A stretch of 40,807 nt of DNA from an uncultured Verrucomicrobiota bacterium (GTDB lineage: Bacteria > Verrucomicrobiota > Verrucomicrobiia > Limisphaerales > UBA9464). The position numbers and the translations under genes are program-made. Below the pieces are notes generated by a model, which was given only the letters and a program-made list of their open reading frames with translations, had not been told where the DNA came from and ran no database searches. The stretch is from positions 1 to 40,807 of the forward strand of contig CAJAHH010000075.1 of assembly GCA_903939515.1 (NCBI GenBank). The letters run 5' to 3'. Of the stretch, positions 1 to 7,217 are shown piece by piece. Within the stretch, counting starts at the first letter, position 1. Every line of letters starts with the position of its first letter.

Positions 1-421
1 TCTGGTTCGGCGTAGGATACAAAAATACCTTCGGCACATTGGTACGCTGAACGTAATACTGCGCAGGTTGCGCCTGCGTGGTCTTATCCGGCACGTTCAA
101 GTACTCCGCACGGCTGATGCGCTCAATGATGATGTCGGTTGCAGGCGTCTGCCCAGTCAAACGAATCACCGCTGACAACACGTTCACCGTATCGGTCGGC
201 AAAGATATTTCTGTATCCCCTTGCGTAAGATTGTAAGTGGCTAACTCAATGGTCCAAAGGTTCAACCCACGGTTCGCCCACTCCAAGAACATCAAGTTCA
301 AGGATCGACGAGCGGTCGAAAGCTGCTTGCCGTTGGTCATTTGCATGCCCAAACGCTCAAACGCCTCTTCGACTAAGTCGTCGATTTGTAGGTCAAATAC
401 GGTTGTACCGGAAGTAGCCAT
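1..421 (-). CDS. P22 gp4-like head-tail connector protein (partial, 3' end missing)
   Basis: The reading frame starts with ATG at 421 and runs off the left edge after 140 codons, so the C-terminus is missing. The visible part has a helical N-terminus with DLVEEAFERLG, then RRSLNLMFLEWANRGLNLW. This pattern of two helices around a tryptophan-containing loop is typical of phage head completion and tail accessory proteins of the P22 gp4 type, which extend the portal ring and seal the packaged head. The start overlaps the stop of the preceding gene as TAATG, so the two are translationally coupled. Assignment rests on pattern recognition only; another virion structural protein is possible. Confidence 0.5.
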   Translation of the reverse strand, partial: MATSGTTVFDLQIDDLVEEAFERLGMQMTNGKQLSTARRSLNLMFLEWANRGLNLWTIELATYNLTQGDTEISLPTDTVNVLSAVIRLTGQTPATDIIIERISRAEYLNVPDKTTQAQPAQYYVQRTNVPKVFLYPTPNQ

Positions 422-1089
422 TACTCTTTGTACAAGTTATCAAACGTCACATCGGGGTCCATGTAAGTATCATCCTGCTCCGCACAGTGAATCCACTGGC
501 TCGGTCTAAAATCAGGAGCGCCGTTTCCAGTCTCCCAATAAGCAGGACTTGTCACACGAACACGGTTATTTGGCAAAGCCACAATGTTCCCGGTCCACTT
601 GCCCGCATCGGTCAGCATCAACACATGACTTTGTTTGTGTTGCGCCGGACAATCGGCAATCTCGCTCTCCGCATAATCCACCGTAAACAAGTAACGCCCC
701 GTGTAAAACTCACCTGCTATCTTGCACAACCACGGACTCGGGCCTGTGCGGGCAAACTTGACTACGGTGTGATGATGCGAAGGGCAGTCCCATGGTTGCG
801 CAAGATGCGTTGGCATCCGTTCGGGCCACTCATCTAACCGAATGTCCCCAACTAACGCCGTGATCGGCATCCTCGCCCACATAGCACCGCCATGCACATT
901 TTCTGATCCATCTGCATCGCTTTCGCACCCTGTAAAAACAAGTTGAAAGCTCAAGCATCGGTCAGGCATGGTGTTTACCGCAATCGCCATTGCATGCAAG
1001 TATTCACCATGGTACTTCTGATGCATGTGAGTAAATTCACGTCTCACCCAGCATTTGAAGTACGGGATGTTGCTTATCAGGTAGGCCAT
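421..1089 (-). CDS. Conserved phage protein of unknown function, 222 aa
   Basis: A 222-residue soluble protein that I cannot assign. It is rich in His, Cys and Trp (for example CPSHHHTVVKFARTG near residue 105 and CPAQHKQSH near 150), so metal binding is conceivable. No signal peptide or membrane segment is visible. It sits between the run of short basic KGG proteins and the connector gene, with TAATG coupling at both ends, which suggests a virion or assembly role. No function should be claimed beyond that. Confidence 0.75.
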   Translation of the reverse strand: MAYLISNIPYFKCWVRREFTHMHQKYHGEYLHAMAIAVNTMPDRCLSFQLVFTGCESDADGSENVHGGAMWARMPITALVGDIRLDEWPERMPTHLAQPWDCPSHHHTVVKFARTGPSPWLCKIAGEFYTGRYLFTVDYAESEIADCPAQHKQSHVLMLTDAGKWTGNIVALPNNRVRVTSPAYWETGNGAPDFRPSQWIHCAEQDDTYMDPDVTFDNLYKE

Positions 1090-1373
1090 TAACAGACCTT
1101 ACCGCCACCTGCCATCATCTTTTTCTTCTTGACCGCGCCGCCTGCAGCGTAGCCTTTCTTCACCATACCACCAGCAGCATAGCCCTTCTTCATCATGCCG
1201 CCACCAGCCATTTTTTCGCCCATTGCCATGCGCTTGTGCTGGTTAACATCGCCGCCCTTTGCCATCATGATTGGACCAGAAGTCTGGCTAGTCTTCGACA
1301 GCATCTTGTTGCGAGGACCGCTCTCTACTGCACCGCCGCCTTTGGTAGCGGCACCCATTCCACGTCCAGCCAT
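1089..1373 (-). CDS. Short Gly/Lys/Met-rich repeat protein (KGG-type)
   Basis: A 94-residue low-complexity basic protein. Its C-terminal half contains near-tandem units of about ten residues, MMKKGYAAGG then MVKKGYAAGG, followed by AVKKKKMMAGG. The units correspond to 30-bp imperfect DNA repeats at 1141-1200. The N-terminus carries GRGMGAATKGGGAV and MMAKGGDV. Several neighbours use the same K-G-G-x-V/A idiom. The protein is probably a minor virion or DNA-associated protein, but function is unknown. It is coupled to the next gene by TAATG at 1089. Confidence 0.7.
   Translation of the reverse strand: MAGRGMGAATKGGGAVESGPRNKMLSKTSQTSGPIMMAKGGDVNQHKRMAMGEKMAGGGMMKKGYAAGGMVKKGYAAGGAVKKKKMMAGGGKVC
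1141..1200 (-). repeat. Two tandem 30-bp repeats inside the Gly/Lys-rich gene
   Basis: Positions 1141-1170 and 1171-1200 are imperfect copies, about 24 of 30 bases alike by eye. They encode the ten-residue unit with KKGYAAGG. Such in-frame units can expand or contract by slippage. Confidence 0.65.
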
Positions 1374-1375
1374 GA

Positions 1376-1444
1376 TTACTTTCCTTTTTTCATAGCGCGG
1401 CCTTTTACGTCCGCAGTTTTGCGCTTAACAGCACGACCCATAGC
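1376..1444 (-). repeat. 69-bp direct repeat, copy 1
   Basis: The 3' end of the 112-aa gene, from its stop codon to position 1444, matches 1777-1845 with a single mismatch (position 1388). It encodes the shared basic C-terminal module. Confidence 0.9.
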
Positions 1445-1714
1445 ACTAGAAGGCTTCTTGACCATACCACCTTTTTTAAGCCCTTTAGCCTCTTTAAGAG
1501 CATCGGCAATGCTTCGACTTACTCTTGCGGTAGGACCAACTACGTTAGCTAACATAGAAAAACCTCTTCTACGACGCCCTGCCGGTGGGGGTGGTGGCGC
1601 GGCTACTTCAGCGGCTTTCGCTGCCCCGATTGCTTTTGCTATAGGACCAGTTGCCCTTGCTGCGGGACCCGCTGTTGCTGTAGCAGTCTTTCTAAAAAGT
1701 TTTTTGAATGGCAT
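1376..1714 (-). CDS. Short basic Ala/Lys-rich protein, paralogue of the 119-aa neighbour
   Basis: A 112-residue basic protein. It has an Ala-rich N-terminal half, a proline stretch (APPPPPAG), an RRRRG patch, and a C-terminal module AMGRAVKRKTADVKGRAMKK that is identical in the gene at 1777-2136. The start is ATG at 1714, behind AGGAGATTGAG. The composition suggests nucleic-acid contact or a structural filler; function is unknown. The upstream spacer holds a decayed piece of the 78-aa gene, which indicates that this copy arose by tandem duplication. Confidence 0.7.
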   Translation of the reverse strand: MPFKKLFRKTATATAGPAARATGPIAKAIGAAKAAEVAAPPPPPAGRRRRGFSMLANVVGPTARVSRSIADALKEAKGLKKGGMVKKPSSAMGRAVKRKTADVKGRAMKKGK

Positions 1715-1737
1715 CTCAATCTCCTATTTGTCGTGTC

Positions 1738-1768
1738 TTCCAGACAATTAAATCGCTGGTCGATACGC
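1738..1768 (-). pseudogene. Remnant of a duplicated copy of the 78-aa membrane/coiled-coil gene
   Basis: Positions 1738-1768 match 2181-2211, inside the 78-aa gene, at 28 of 31 bases. Read on the minus strand, the remnant still encodes IDQRFNCLE against IDQRFNRLE in the intact gene. It has no start codon and lies in the 62-bp spacer between the two paralogous basic proteins. The simplest reading is that a two-gene block was duplicated in tandem and the second copy of the 78-aa gene was then mostly deleted. Confidence 0.7.
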
Positions 1769-1776
1769 TTAGTCGT

Positions 1777-1845
1777 TTACTTTCCTTTCTTCATAGCGCG
1801 GCCTTTTACGTCCGCAGTTTTGCGCTTAACAGCACGACCCATAGC
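1777..1845 (-). repeat. 69-bp direct repeat, copy 2
   Basis: Matches 1376-1444 with one mismatch. It is the 3' end of the 119-aa gene. The two copies lie about 400 bp apart in the same orientation and could recombine. Confidence 0.9.
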
Positions 1846-2136
1846 GTCAGAAGACTTTTTGACTGCGCCGCCTTTTTTCATCCGCAGACCCATCATCGGT
1901 GAAACTGCTTTTTTAGCTAAAGCTTGTGCCGCTGCGGGTCCCATACCACCCCTTGGAGCCGCTGCAACAGGTGCTTTTCGTGCCGCAGCAGCTGCCGCTG
2001 CAGGAATTTTCTTACTGGCTAGTGTCACCACTTCTTGCAACACGCCTGCAAGCCCACGGCCTCTCGGAGCGGCCTTAGTGGCTGCTCCACTAGCAACAGC
2101 TTTTTTGATCATAGGTGCGATTTTTCTTCCAAACAT
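1777..2136 (-). CDS. Short basic Ala/Lys-rich protein with shared C-terminal module
   Basis: A 119-residue basic protein with an alanine-rich centre (KKIPAAAAAAARKAP) and a K-K-G-G-A-V element. Its last 20 or so residues are identical to those of the neighbouring 112-aa protein. The start is ATG at 2136, behind AGGAGGACG. It lies among small late genes downstream of the capsid gene, which fits a virion or assembly role. Function is unknown. Confidence 0.7.
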   Translation of the reverse strand: MFGRKIAPMIKKAVASGAATKAAPRGRGLAGVLQEVVTLASKKIPAAAAAAARKAPVAAAPRGGMGPAAAQALAKKAVSPMMGLRMKKGGAVKKSSDAMGRAVKRKTADVKGRAMKKGK

Positions 2137-2147
2137 GATCCGTCCTC

Positions 2148-2384
2148 CTATCGACGTTCAATTAAACGATCAATCTTCTCTTCCAGACGATTGAATCGCT
2201 GGTCGATATGCTCCGTAATCTTCTCAACTTCTGCCTTCGTCACATTGTCACGAGCAATCTCTTCGCGAGTGCGATTAAGCAAAATTGTGATGCGCGCAAG
2301 CTCACTAAACTTCTCATGCATGATGTAACCCAGTACACCCACAAGAAGCGTTAATGCTGCACTCCAAATCTCTACTAGCTGCAC
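2148..2384 (-). CDS. Small protein with one membrane segment and a coiled coil
   Basis: 78 residues. Residues about 6-22 (IWSAALTLLVGVLGYIM) form a likely transmembrane helix. The rest is charged and helical with heptad-like spacing, ending EEKIDRLIERR. The architecture (N-terminal anchor, cytoplasmic or periplasmic coiled coil) resembles phage holin-like or spanin-like accessory proteins, but no lysin gene lies beside it, so a lysis role is only a possibility. The start is ATG at 2384. Part of its sequence recurs as a remnant at 1738-1768. Confidence 0.7.
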   Translation of the reverse strand: MQLVEIWSAALTLLVGVLGYIMHEKFSELARITILLNRTREEIARDNVTKAEVEKITEHIDQRFNRLEEKIDRLIERR

Positions 2385-2394
2385 CGCATACTCC

Positions 2395-2688
2395 TCAACA
2401 TTTCCACCGACGCCGCGCTTGGCGGATACGGCTGTTTGGGTCCTTTGCTGCCTCTGGGTACATCTTCATCTGCCCCTCAGAACGTGCGCAAAACGACTTA
2501 CGACGCTTCGCGCGCGCCCCCGATGGATTACTTTCAGTCACAGCGGTTTGGAGCTTGCTGCCCGGATTAGCACGACGATAAGCAGCAACACCTTGCTTCG
2601 TCATGCCTGCTCCAGACTTGGTGGATCGAAAATTCCCCGACTTCACCGAAGTAGCAATGCCCATTCCTTTGGACTTTTTCGTCGCCAT
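2395..2688 (-). CDS. DUF6321-like small basic phage protein
   Basis: 97 residues, basic and Cys-containing. The segment GMTKQGVAAYRRANPGSKLQ, then TAVTE, then KRRKSFCAR, and the final RRRWKC are hallmarks of a small family found in many tailed phages that I recognise as DUF6321-like. The biochemical role is unknown. Its place between capsid-associated genes suggests that it is made late. The start is ATG at 2688. Confidence 0.75.
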   Translation of the reverse strand: MATKKSKGMGIATSVKSGNFRSTKSGAGMTKQGVAAYRRANPGSKLQTAVTESNPSGARAKRRKSFCARSEGQMKMYPEAAKDPNSRIRQARRRWKC

Positions 2689-2690
2689 CG

Positions 2691-2996
2691 TTAGACAGCT
2701 GCGCCGCCCACAAACAACAACGTGACGCTTTTTACTTCGGCATCTGCGAGATCAATAAAGACGCCGCTTGAAAAAAGAATACCGTCGTCTGGGAAGATCA
2801 AATCAACTGCACCTGCCGCAGCAGGAGTGTTAATCGTGATCAACGCCGTACCGCCACTTGTGCTTCCGTTCTTTAGCGAAAACGACGACGCAGTGTTACT
2901 GCAGGTGTAGTACACCCCTTGAACACGTGTCCTGCCGCTAATGGCGTCATCCGAAGTTGTCTTCGTTACCGCCGAGATATCACTTGCAAAGCTCAT
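2691..2996 (-). CDS. Putative small virion structural protein
   Basis: 101 residues, rich in Ser, Thr, Gly and Val, with alternating hydrophobic beta-strand patterns and no charge clusters (for example GGTALITINTPAAAGAVDLIF). This composition is typical of small capsid or tail surface proteins. It follows the 113-aa structural-type gene and precedes the DUF6321-like gene, downstream of the capsid gene. The start is ATG at 2996, behind AGGGGGTCTT. Specific role unknown. Confidence 0.65.
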   Translation of the reverse strand: MSFASDISAVTKTTSDDAISGRTRVQGVYYTCSNTASSFSLKNGSTSGGTALITINTPAAAGAVDLIFPDDGILFSSGVFIDLADAEVKSVTLLFVGGAAV

Positions 2997-3007
2997 AAGA
3001 CCCCCTA

Positions 3008-3349
3008 TTAGGCGGTTGCTTTGATCACCGTGACCGTATACGAACCGGAAGCAGGATCAATAGGCGATGCAGTGACGTTAGCCGCACGAACCTTGACAGT
3101 GTTTGCAGCAGAAACGTAACCCGTAATTACCAGTCCTGAAGCAATCGTTGCAGGAACACCAACAAGCACAGGATCGCCTACAGCTGCACCCGTTACAGTA
3201 ATGTCGGAAGAGTCGGCAGTGGTATTAGCCGAAAGGGAGGTGAAATCGATAGTTGCCGAGGTTTTGAGTACTGCGGTGAGCGTCGCACCCGTAGTACCAA
3301 TAAAGCCGTTTTGGGACGCAACTGGCCCGCTGAACGTCGTTCTTGACAT
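3008..3349 (-). CDS. Putative beta-rich virion decoration or structural protein
   Basis: 113 residues with a Ser/Thr/Ala/Val-rich, beta-strand-like sequence. It begins with SRTTFSGPVASQNGF, a type of opening seen in small phage head-surface proteins. It is the first gene after the capsid terminator, so it may be transcribed separately from, or at a lower level than, the capsid gene. The start is ATG at 3349. Exact location in the particle is unknown. Confidence 0.6.
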   Translation of the reverse strand: MSRTTFSGPVASQNGFIGTTGATLTAVLKTSATIDFTSLSANTTADSSDITVTGAAVGDPVLVGVPATIASGLVITGYVSAANTVKVRAANVTASPIDPASGSYTVTVIKATA

Positions 3350-3359
3350 TTTGATATCC

Positions 3360-3420
3360 TCACATGTGAGATTTGCAGCATATCTGTCTACATGTCGTCA
3401 GCCGGGACTGTCAGATATGC
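3360..3420 (-). promoter_or_regulatory. Leader with palindrome and hairpin upstream of the 113-aa structural gene
   Basis: The 110-bp spacer between the capsid terminator and the next start holds a perfect 10-bp palindrome, TCACATGTGA, at 3360-3369. It also holds a 9-bp inverted repeat, GCATATCTG at 3378-3386 and CAGATATGC at 3412-3420, around a 25-nt loop. In the minus-strand RNA this would form a stem-loop just upstream of the gene. It may be a processing site or an operator. I see no convincing -35/-10 pair. Confidence 0.4.
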
Positions 3421-3460
3421 CGGATAACCCCGGAATAATGCCAATATACACGACTGGCTA

Positions 3461-3493
3461 TAAAAGAAAAGGGGAGCCGAAGCTCCCCTTTTT
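3461..3493 (-). terminator. Rho-independent terminator after the major capsid gene
   Basis: GGGGAGC (3471-3477) pairs with GCTCCCC (3482-3488). On the minus strand the loop reads TTCG, a very stable tetraloop, and is followed by TTTTCTTTTA. It begins 3 bases past the capsid stop codon. The plus-strand reading also has a T-run, so it may work in both directions. Confidence 0.85.
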
Positions 3494-3496
3494 CTC

Positions 3497-4405
3497 TTAG
3501 GCCGCGCCGGGCGAGCCGAAGATACCGCGCCAATCGGAGAAGCCGAAGCTGTAACGCTCACGCGCCTTATAGCGCATGTTGCCAGTTTCGAAATCACCTT
3601 CAAAGGCGGTCTTCATGTTTACACGTTCAAACATCTTCATGCCGTTCGGAGCGTCGGTCTTAACGAACCATGCGTCCGGATCGGTCAGGTAGTGGTTGAC
3701 AGTGTAGCCCTGCGGAATCATGCCCATGTTCTTCAGGGCGTTGATGTCGTTGTCGGCAGTGCCAACACGCAGAGTGGACTTCATGATGCGATCCGCAGTG
3801 AACTGAAGCTCTTTCGGGATGATCAGCTTCAGGCCTTGGATTGCGATCTTCAGGTTGCGTTCGTCAACCAACGACTGGATGTCGATGATGGCCTGTTCCA
3901 AAGAAGTCTCGGAAAGGTCAGCAGCGGTTGCCAGTTCGTTTTTCTGGTCTGGGCCACCAATGATCGGGTGATCCGTCGAGCACAGAGCAACGCCGTCGCC
4001 ACCAATCGAGGTGGTGAAAGCGCCGTTCAGGACCGAAGCGGCCTTGATCTGCTTGGTAGTTGCCATCGAACGGGCCAGAGCGAGGGTGTAACGACGAGCC
4101 AAACGGTCGTACAGGTTATCTTCCACCGCTTCTTCCGTCAGAGAGAATGCCAGAGCAATCGTCTCGTGGGTGTAGCGAGCGGTAAAGACTTCCTGAGCGG
4201 TGTCGTATGCCAAGCCAGCACCTTCGGTTTTGACCGGAGCCTCACCGAAGCCTGACAGCATGACTTCCTCTTCAAATGCACGATCTGACGACTCAACGTC
4301 GTAAATCTGCAGATGCTCTTGCTCATAGTTTTTGTACTCAAGGCCGAACAGGGCGTTCAGGCCGGGCTCCAACTCTTTAACTAGTTGTGCGCGTGAAATA
4401 GCCAT
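3497..4405 (-). CDS. Major capsid protein (Mu gpT-like, HK97-fold type)
   Basis: 302 residues, the main head shell subunit. Supporting features are: an N-terminal helical arm (SRAQLVKELEPGLNALFGLEY); the patch GLAYDTAQEVFTARYTHETI near residue 65 followed by a long helix with EEAVEDNLYDRLARRYTLALARSM; the loop with CSTDHPIIGG; and the strand LKLIIPKELQFTADRIMKS near 190. These match the Mu gpT-like capsid family. It lies downstream of the portal, scaffold and decoration-type genes and has a strong terminator directly after it, as expected for a very highly expressed gene. The start is ATG at 4405, behind TAGGAGCTAAATC. Confidence 0.88.
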   Translation of the reverse strand: MAISRAQLVKELEPGLNALFGLEYKNYEQEHLQIYDVESSDRAFEEEVMLSGFGEAPVKTEGAGLAYDTAQEVFTARYTHETIALAFSLTEEAVEDNLYDRLARRYTLALARSMATTKQIKAASVLNGAFTTSIGGDGVALCSTDHPIIGGPDQKNELATAADLSETSLEQAIIDIQSLVDERNLKIAIQGLKLIIPKELQFTADRIMKSTLRVGTADNDINALKNMGMIPQGYTVNHYLTDPDAWFVKTDAPNGMKMFERVNMKTAFEGDFETGNMRYKARERYSFGFSDWRGIFGSPGAA

Positions 4406-4418
4406 GATTTAGCTCCTA

Positions 4419-5000
4419 TTAGGTCAGGCCAGCAACACCAATGCTGCCGTACTGATGCGCATTGATCTTTACGACGACTTGGGTGAAGTTTTCACCTAAG
4501 GAGTTGTTGGGTGCGTTGTACAGACCAACAATCTTTAGGACCAGTGTGTTAGTAGTCAGGATAGTGGACGAATCCAGTTCCATCGCAGACAGACCAGTGA
4601 TGTTGCTGCCTGCCGTAGCAGTAACAGCAGCGTTCTGACCAATATCTGCTTGGACGATGTCTTCATCAGCCTGAACTAGGAACAGTTGATTAGGATCGTC
4701 AAGCACTTCAGCCAGAATCTGGCCTGAAGTGATGTTCACCGAACCCGGATAGTACTGCTTCCAAGTCGGCTTACCGGTGGTTGGATCAATGTAGTTGCAA
4801 CCGTTAAATACGCCAACTGCAGTGGCGTGAGTGCCACTAACGTACTTAACAAGATAGCCACCAACAAGAGTGACTAGGTCACCCTGATAGATAGCGCCTG
4901 CTTGGTTGTCCGCAATGACATAGCTATACTGCTTCTGGGCACCAGTAGCAGATAGATTGCCAAGAGGACGAAGACCAAAGGCTTTATCGACGTTTGCCAT
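4419..5000 (-). CDS. Putative head decoration/cement protein
   Basis: 193 residues, beginning MANVDKAFGLRPLGNLS, an opening shared by many small phage proteins encoded directly upstream of the capsid gene. The sequence is beta-rich with few charged runs (for example YSYVIADNQAGAIYQGDLVTL). Its place immediately before the major capsid gene, with 13 bp between them, suggests a capsid-associated decoration or stabilising protein. It could instead be another abundant head protein. Confidence 0.6.
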   Translation of the reverse strand: MANVDKAFGLRPLGNLSATGAQKQYSYVIADNQAGAIYQGDLVTLVGGYLVKYVSGTHATAVGVFNGCNYIDPTTGKPTWKQYYPGSVNITSGQILAEVLDDPNQLFLVQADEDIVQADIGQNAAVTATAGSNITGLSAMELDSSTILTTNTLVLKIVGLYNAPNNSLGENFTQVVVKINAHQYGSIGVAGLT

Positions 5001-5021
5001 TTGTCTATTCCTTAAAAAAGT

Positions 5022-5504
5022 TTACTCGTCAGACTTCGGACTTCCGAAGACTGTTCGGGACTGACGGGACGGCTTGGTGATACGCATGCTGTCATGCGCA
5101 TTTGATTTCATCAAGTCGTTGTCAACAGCTTGCATTTGGTCTCGGGACCGTGAGCTGTAATACGCATTGCGCTCTGCTACCGTCTCCTCAGGAATTCGTG
5201 CTAAAAGCAAACTTCCCACACCGAGAACCCCGGCGTGTCGGTTGCTATCCATCGGAGTACCAAGAAAATCAGGGTATTCGTCGGCGCGTACCAACTCATA
5301 ACCCTCACGCAGGCGTGAAGCCACGTTGATACGATCATCGTATCCGTTTGCTTCTGCTCTGATCCAACGATGCTTATAGCCCGGAGGAGCAGGAGGCGCA
5401 TCCAACTTTGAAGGAGGGGCCCACGGTTTGCGGCGCGCAGTTGCGGTACGGCTTTCGGCTTCCCGCGACTTACGATTTAATGAAGGCACGTCAATCTTAT
5501 CCAT
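5022..5504 (-). CDS. Conserved phage protein between scaffold and capsid genes
   Basis: 160 residues, unassigned. The N-terminal 50 residues are basic and proline-rich (RRKPWAPPSKLDAPPAPPGY). The middle is folded-looking (HRWIRAEANGYDDRINVASR, then GYELVRADEYPDF). The C-terminus is polar. It has no membrane segment. It lies four bases after the scaffold gene, which points to head assembly. The start is ATG at 5504. Confidence 0.7.
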   Translation of the reverse strand: MDKIDVPSLNRKSREAESRTATARRKPWAPPSKLDAPPAPPGYKHRWIRAEANGYDDRINVASRLREGYELVRADEYPDFLGTPMDSNRHAGVLGVGSLLLARIPEETVAERNAYYSSRSRDQMQAVDNDLMKSNAHDSMRITKPSRQSRTVFGSPKSDE

Positions 5505-5508
5505 GGTC

Positions 5509-6465
5509 TTACTCCTTAACGTATTTGGCGTATTCCTCTAACGGAACACCAAGTTTTTTGGCAATCGCTACCTGACTTGGGGTCAGTTTCACGCTGCGGC
5601 GCGCTGTGTTAACTCCCGACGAGCGGGTTGCAGGAGCAACGGAATGCGCGGACCGTACTCTCTGTTGTTTTTGGGGCGCAGACGACGCATTTCCATCTTG
5701 GAACTTGTGAGGAAACGCTTCGCGGATACGCCTATCCAGTTCATCATAATACTCCTCGCTCTGAGGGTCAAATCGTTCCTTGTTGACCAACTGAGCGTGG
5801 ATGCCAAACACGGCATGTGTCATCGGCACATCTGAACCAAACCATGCGTTCTGCTCTGCCCACTCCTCGGCACGAGGATCAGGCTCGGACGCCTGTTGCT
5901 GCACCGGCTGCTGCTGTTGCAAGGCCTGTCGCTGCTGGGCCTGATATGCCGCAAGCTGTTCCTGCTGTTCACGCTGGGCTGCAGCCTGTTGCACCTGCCG
6001 CTGATCCATCATGATCGCTGTCAAACGCTCTTGCGCCTCAGTCTCCGTGTCAAAATCGCCTTCTTCACGGGCCTGACGGATCACCTGCTTCAACGCAGCG
6101 ATCTGAGTGTCAATCCGACCCTTCGCCTCGTTTAGCCGCTCAGCGTCAGTGTGGCGGAACTGCTGTTCCAGCTGGGTTGCGCGCTGCTGGACGTTCTTGG
6201 CGTACTCAATTGCCGCCTGCTCACGACGCTCCGTCTCTCGTAAACGCGCTGTCAGCTTCTCAATGCGCTTACGAACACCGGAACTGTACTCATCCAAGTC
6301 CTTGGCATGCTGCTTTTGCTCTTGAACCGGCTCCGGTTGCTCAATTTCTACCTCAGGAGCTTGCGGGGCATCCGCCAAGACAGCATCAGAGCCGTCTTCG
6401 TTCATTTCAATCGTGGCTGGACTTTCGTCGTCGCCAATACTGAACTCTAGTTGTTCATTTGACAT
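5509..6465 (-). CDS. Putative capsid scaffolding protein
   Basis: 318 residues. It has an acidic N-terminus (residues 1-55), a long predicted coiled coil from about 60 to 190 with a Gln-rich stretch (QQRQALQQQQPVQQQ), and a more folded part with AEEWAEQNAWFGSDVPMTHA. It ends in a basic, lysine-containing C-terminal helix (LTPSQVAIAKKLGVPLEEY). Acidic head, coiled coil and basic capsid-binding tail are the usual layout of phage scaffolds, which guide shell assembly and then leave. Position between portal and capsid genes agrees. Confidence 0.75.
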   Translation of the reverse strand: MSNEQLEFSIGDDESPATIEMNEDGSDAVLADAPQAPEVEIEQPEPVQEQKQHAKDLDEYSSGVRKRIEKLTARLRETERREQAAIEYAKNVQQRATQLEQQFRHTDAERLNEAKGRIDTQIAALKQVIRQAREEGDFDTETEAQERLTAIMMDQRQVQQAAAQREQQEQLAAYQAQQRQALQQQQPVQQQASEPDPRAEEWAEQNAWFGSDVPMTHAVFGIHAQLVNKERFDPQSEEYYDELDRRIREAFPHKFQDGNASSAPQKQQRVRSAHSVAPATRSSGVNTARRSVKLTPSQVAIAKKLGVPLEEYAKYVKE

Positions 6466-6476
6466 GTGTTTCTCCT

Positions 6477-6956
6477 TTAGAGCATGTGGACAATGTCTTC
6501 GGGATTGGCAATCGTCGCCAAAACCTCGTCATCATTGATAAGGCGTATCTCGCCACCCTCAATCGGGATGCGCGAACCCGCATAGCGACCGAAAACAATC
6601 CAATCCCCCGGCTTGCACCACGGGCCGTCTGGAAACTTGCTCTCGTCGCAGTACGCCAACGGACCTACCTCAAGCACATACGCGCAGGTAGTCGCTAGTT
6701 GCGTCTTTTTCTGCGTCTCCTCCGCTATCGCAATGCCGCCCTTCGTCACTCGGGCCCCGCGATAAGGCAAAAGAGAAATACGCCAGCCCGTCGGACGCGG
6801 GAGATGGTCGCGAACGCTCTCGTTCAGCTTCACCTCATCCAACTGGCCTTCATCGTTGAAGACATCGTCGATGGTTGGGGCCCTATTCTGCTGCTGCTCC
6901 AACCACTTGCGCTCCAAAGCAGTCAAGTTGTCTTGCTTCTCTTCTACGGCTTCCAT
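6477..6956 (-). CDS. GroES-like co-chaperonin
   Basis: 159 residues: an N-terminal extension of about 50 residues followed by a Cpn10/GroES-like domain. Diagnostic parts are PTGWRISLLPY at the domain start, TKGGIAIAEETQKKTQ in the place of the mobile loop, AYVLEVGP, KPGDWIVFGRYAGSRI, and EIRLINDDEVLATI near the end. Such phage co-chaperonins cap the host GroEL ring to fold capsid proteins, as T4 gp31 does. Its location in the head operon, beside scaffold and capsid genes, supports that use. The start is ATG at 6956. Confidence 0.82.
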   Translation of the reverse strand: MEAVEEKQDNLTALERKWLEQQQNRAPTIDDVFNDEGQLDEVKLNESVRDHLPRPTGWRISLLPYRGARVTKGGIAIAEETQKKTQLATTCAYVLEVGPLAYCDESKFPDGPWCKPGDWIVFGRYAGSRIPIEGGEIRLINDDEVLATIANPEDIVHML

Positions 6957-6973
6957 GCAGTCCTCCTTAGGGG

Positions 6974-7162
6974 TTAGTCCATCTCACTAAACTTCTTGAG
7001 GCGTTCTTTCATAACGTCCTCAACCAAGTTCAAGCCTTCCAGACGGCCCATCAGGAAACGATACCGCTCCATAGAAGTCACCGAGCCATTCAACACCATA
7101 GCTTCAGTGTCAGACCTCAATGTTCGCAGGTCCTTTAGAACTGCTTCCGCAAATTCCAGCAT
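6974..7162 (-). CDS. Small helical protein of unknown function
   Basis: 62 residues, entirely helical by pattern (EFAEAVLKDLRTLRSDTEAM, later MERYRFLMGRLEGLNLVEDV). It has no membrane segment or motif that I can name. It is co-transcribed between the DUF6496-like gene and the GroES-like gene. The start is ATG at 7162, behind GGAGATTTACC. A dimeric coiled-coil assembly factor is one possibility. Confidence 0.65.
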   Translation of the reverse strand: MLEFAEAVLKDLRTLRSDTEAMVLNGSVTSMERYRFLMGRLEGLNLVEDVMKERLKKFSEMD

Positions 7163-7180
7163 GGTAAATCTCCATGAGAG

Positions 7181-7204
7181 CAGACGGTTCTAAGCTACCG
7201 TCTG
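7181..7204 (-). other. Hairpin upstream of the 62-aa gene
   Basis: CAGACGGT (7181-7188) pairs with ACCGTCTG (7197-7204) around an 8-nt loop. It lies in the 55-bp gap between the DUF6496-like and 62-aa genes. There is no T-run, so it looks more like an RNA processing or stability element than a terminator. Confidence 0.45.
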
Positions 7205-7217
7205 GAAAGCTTGAAAA

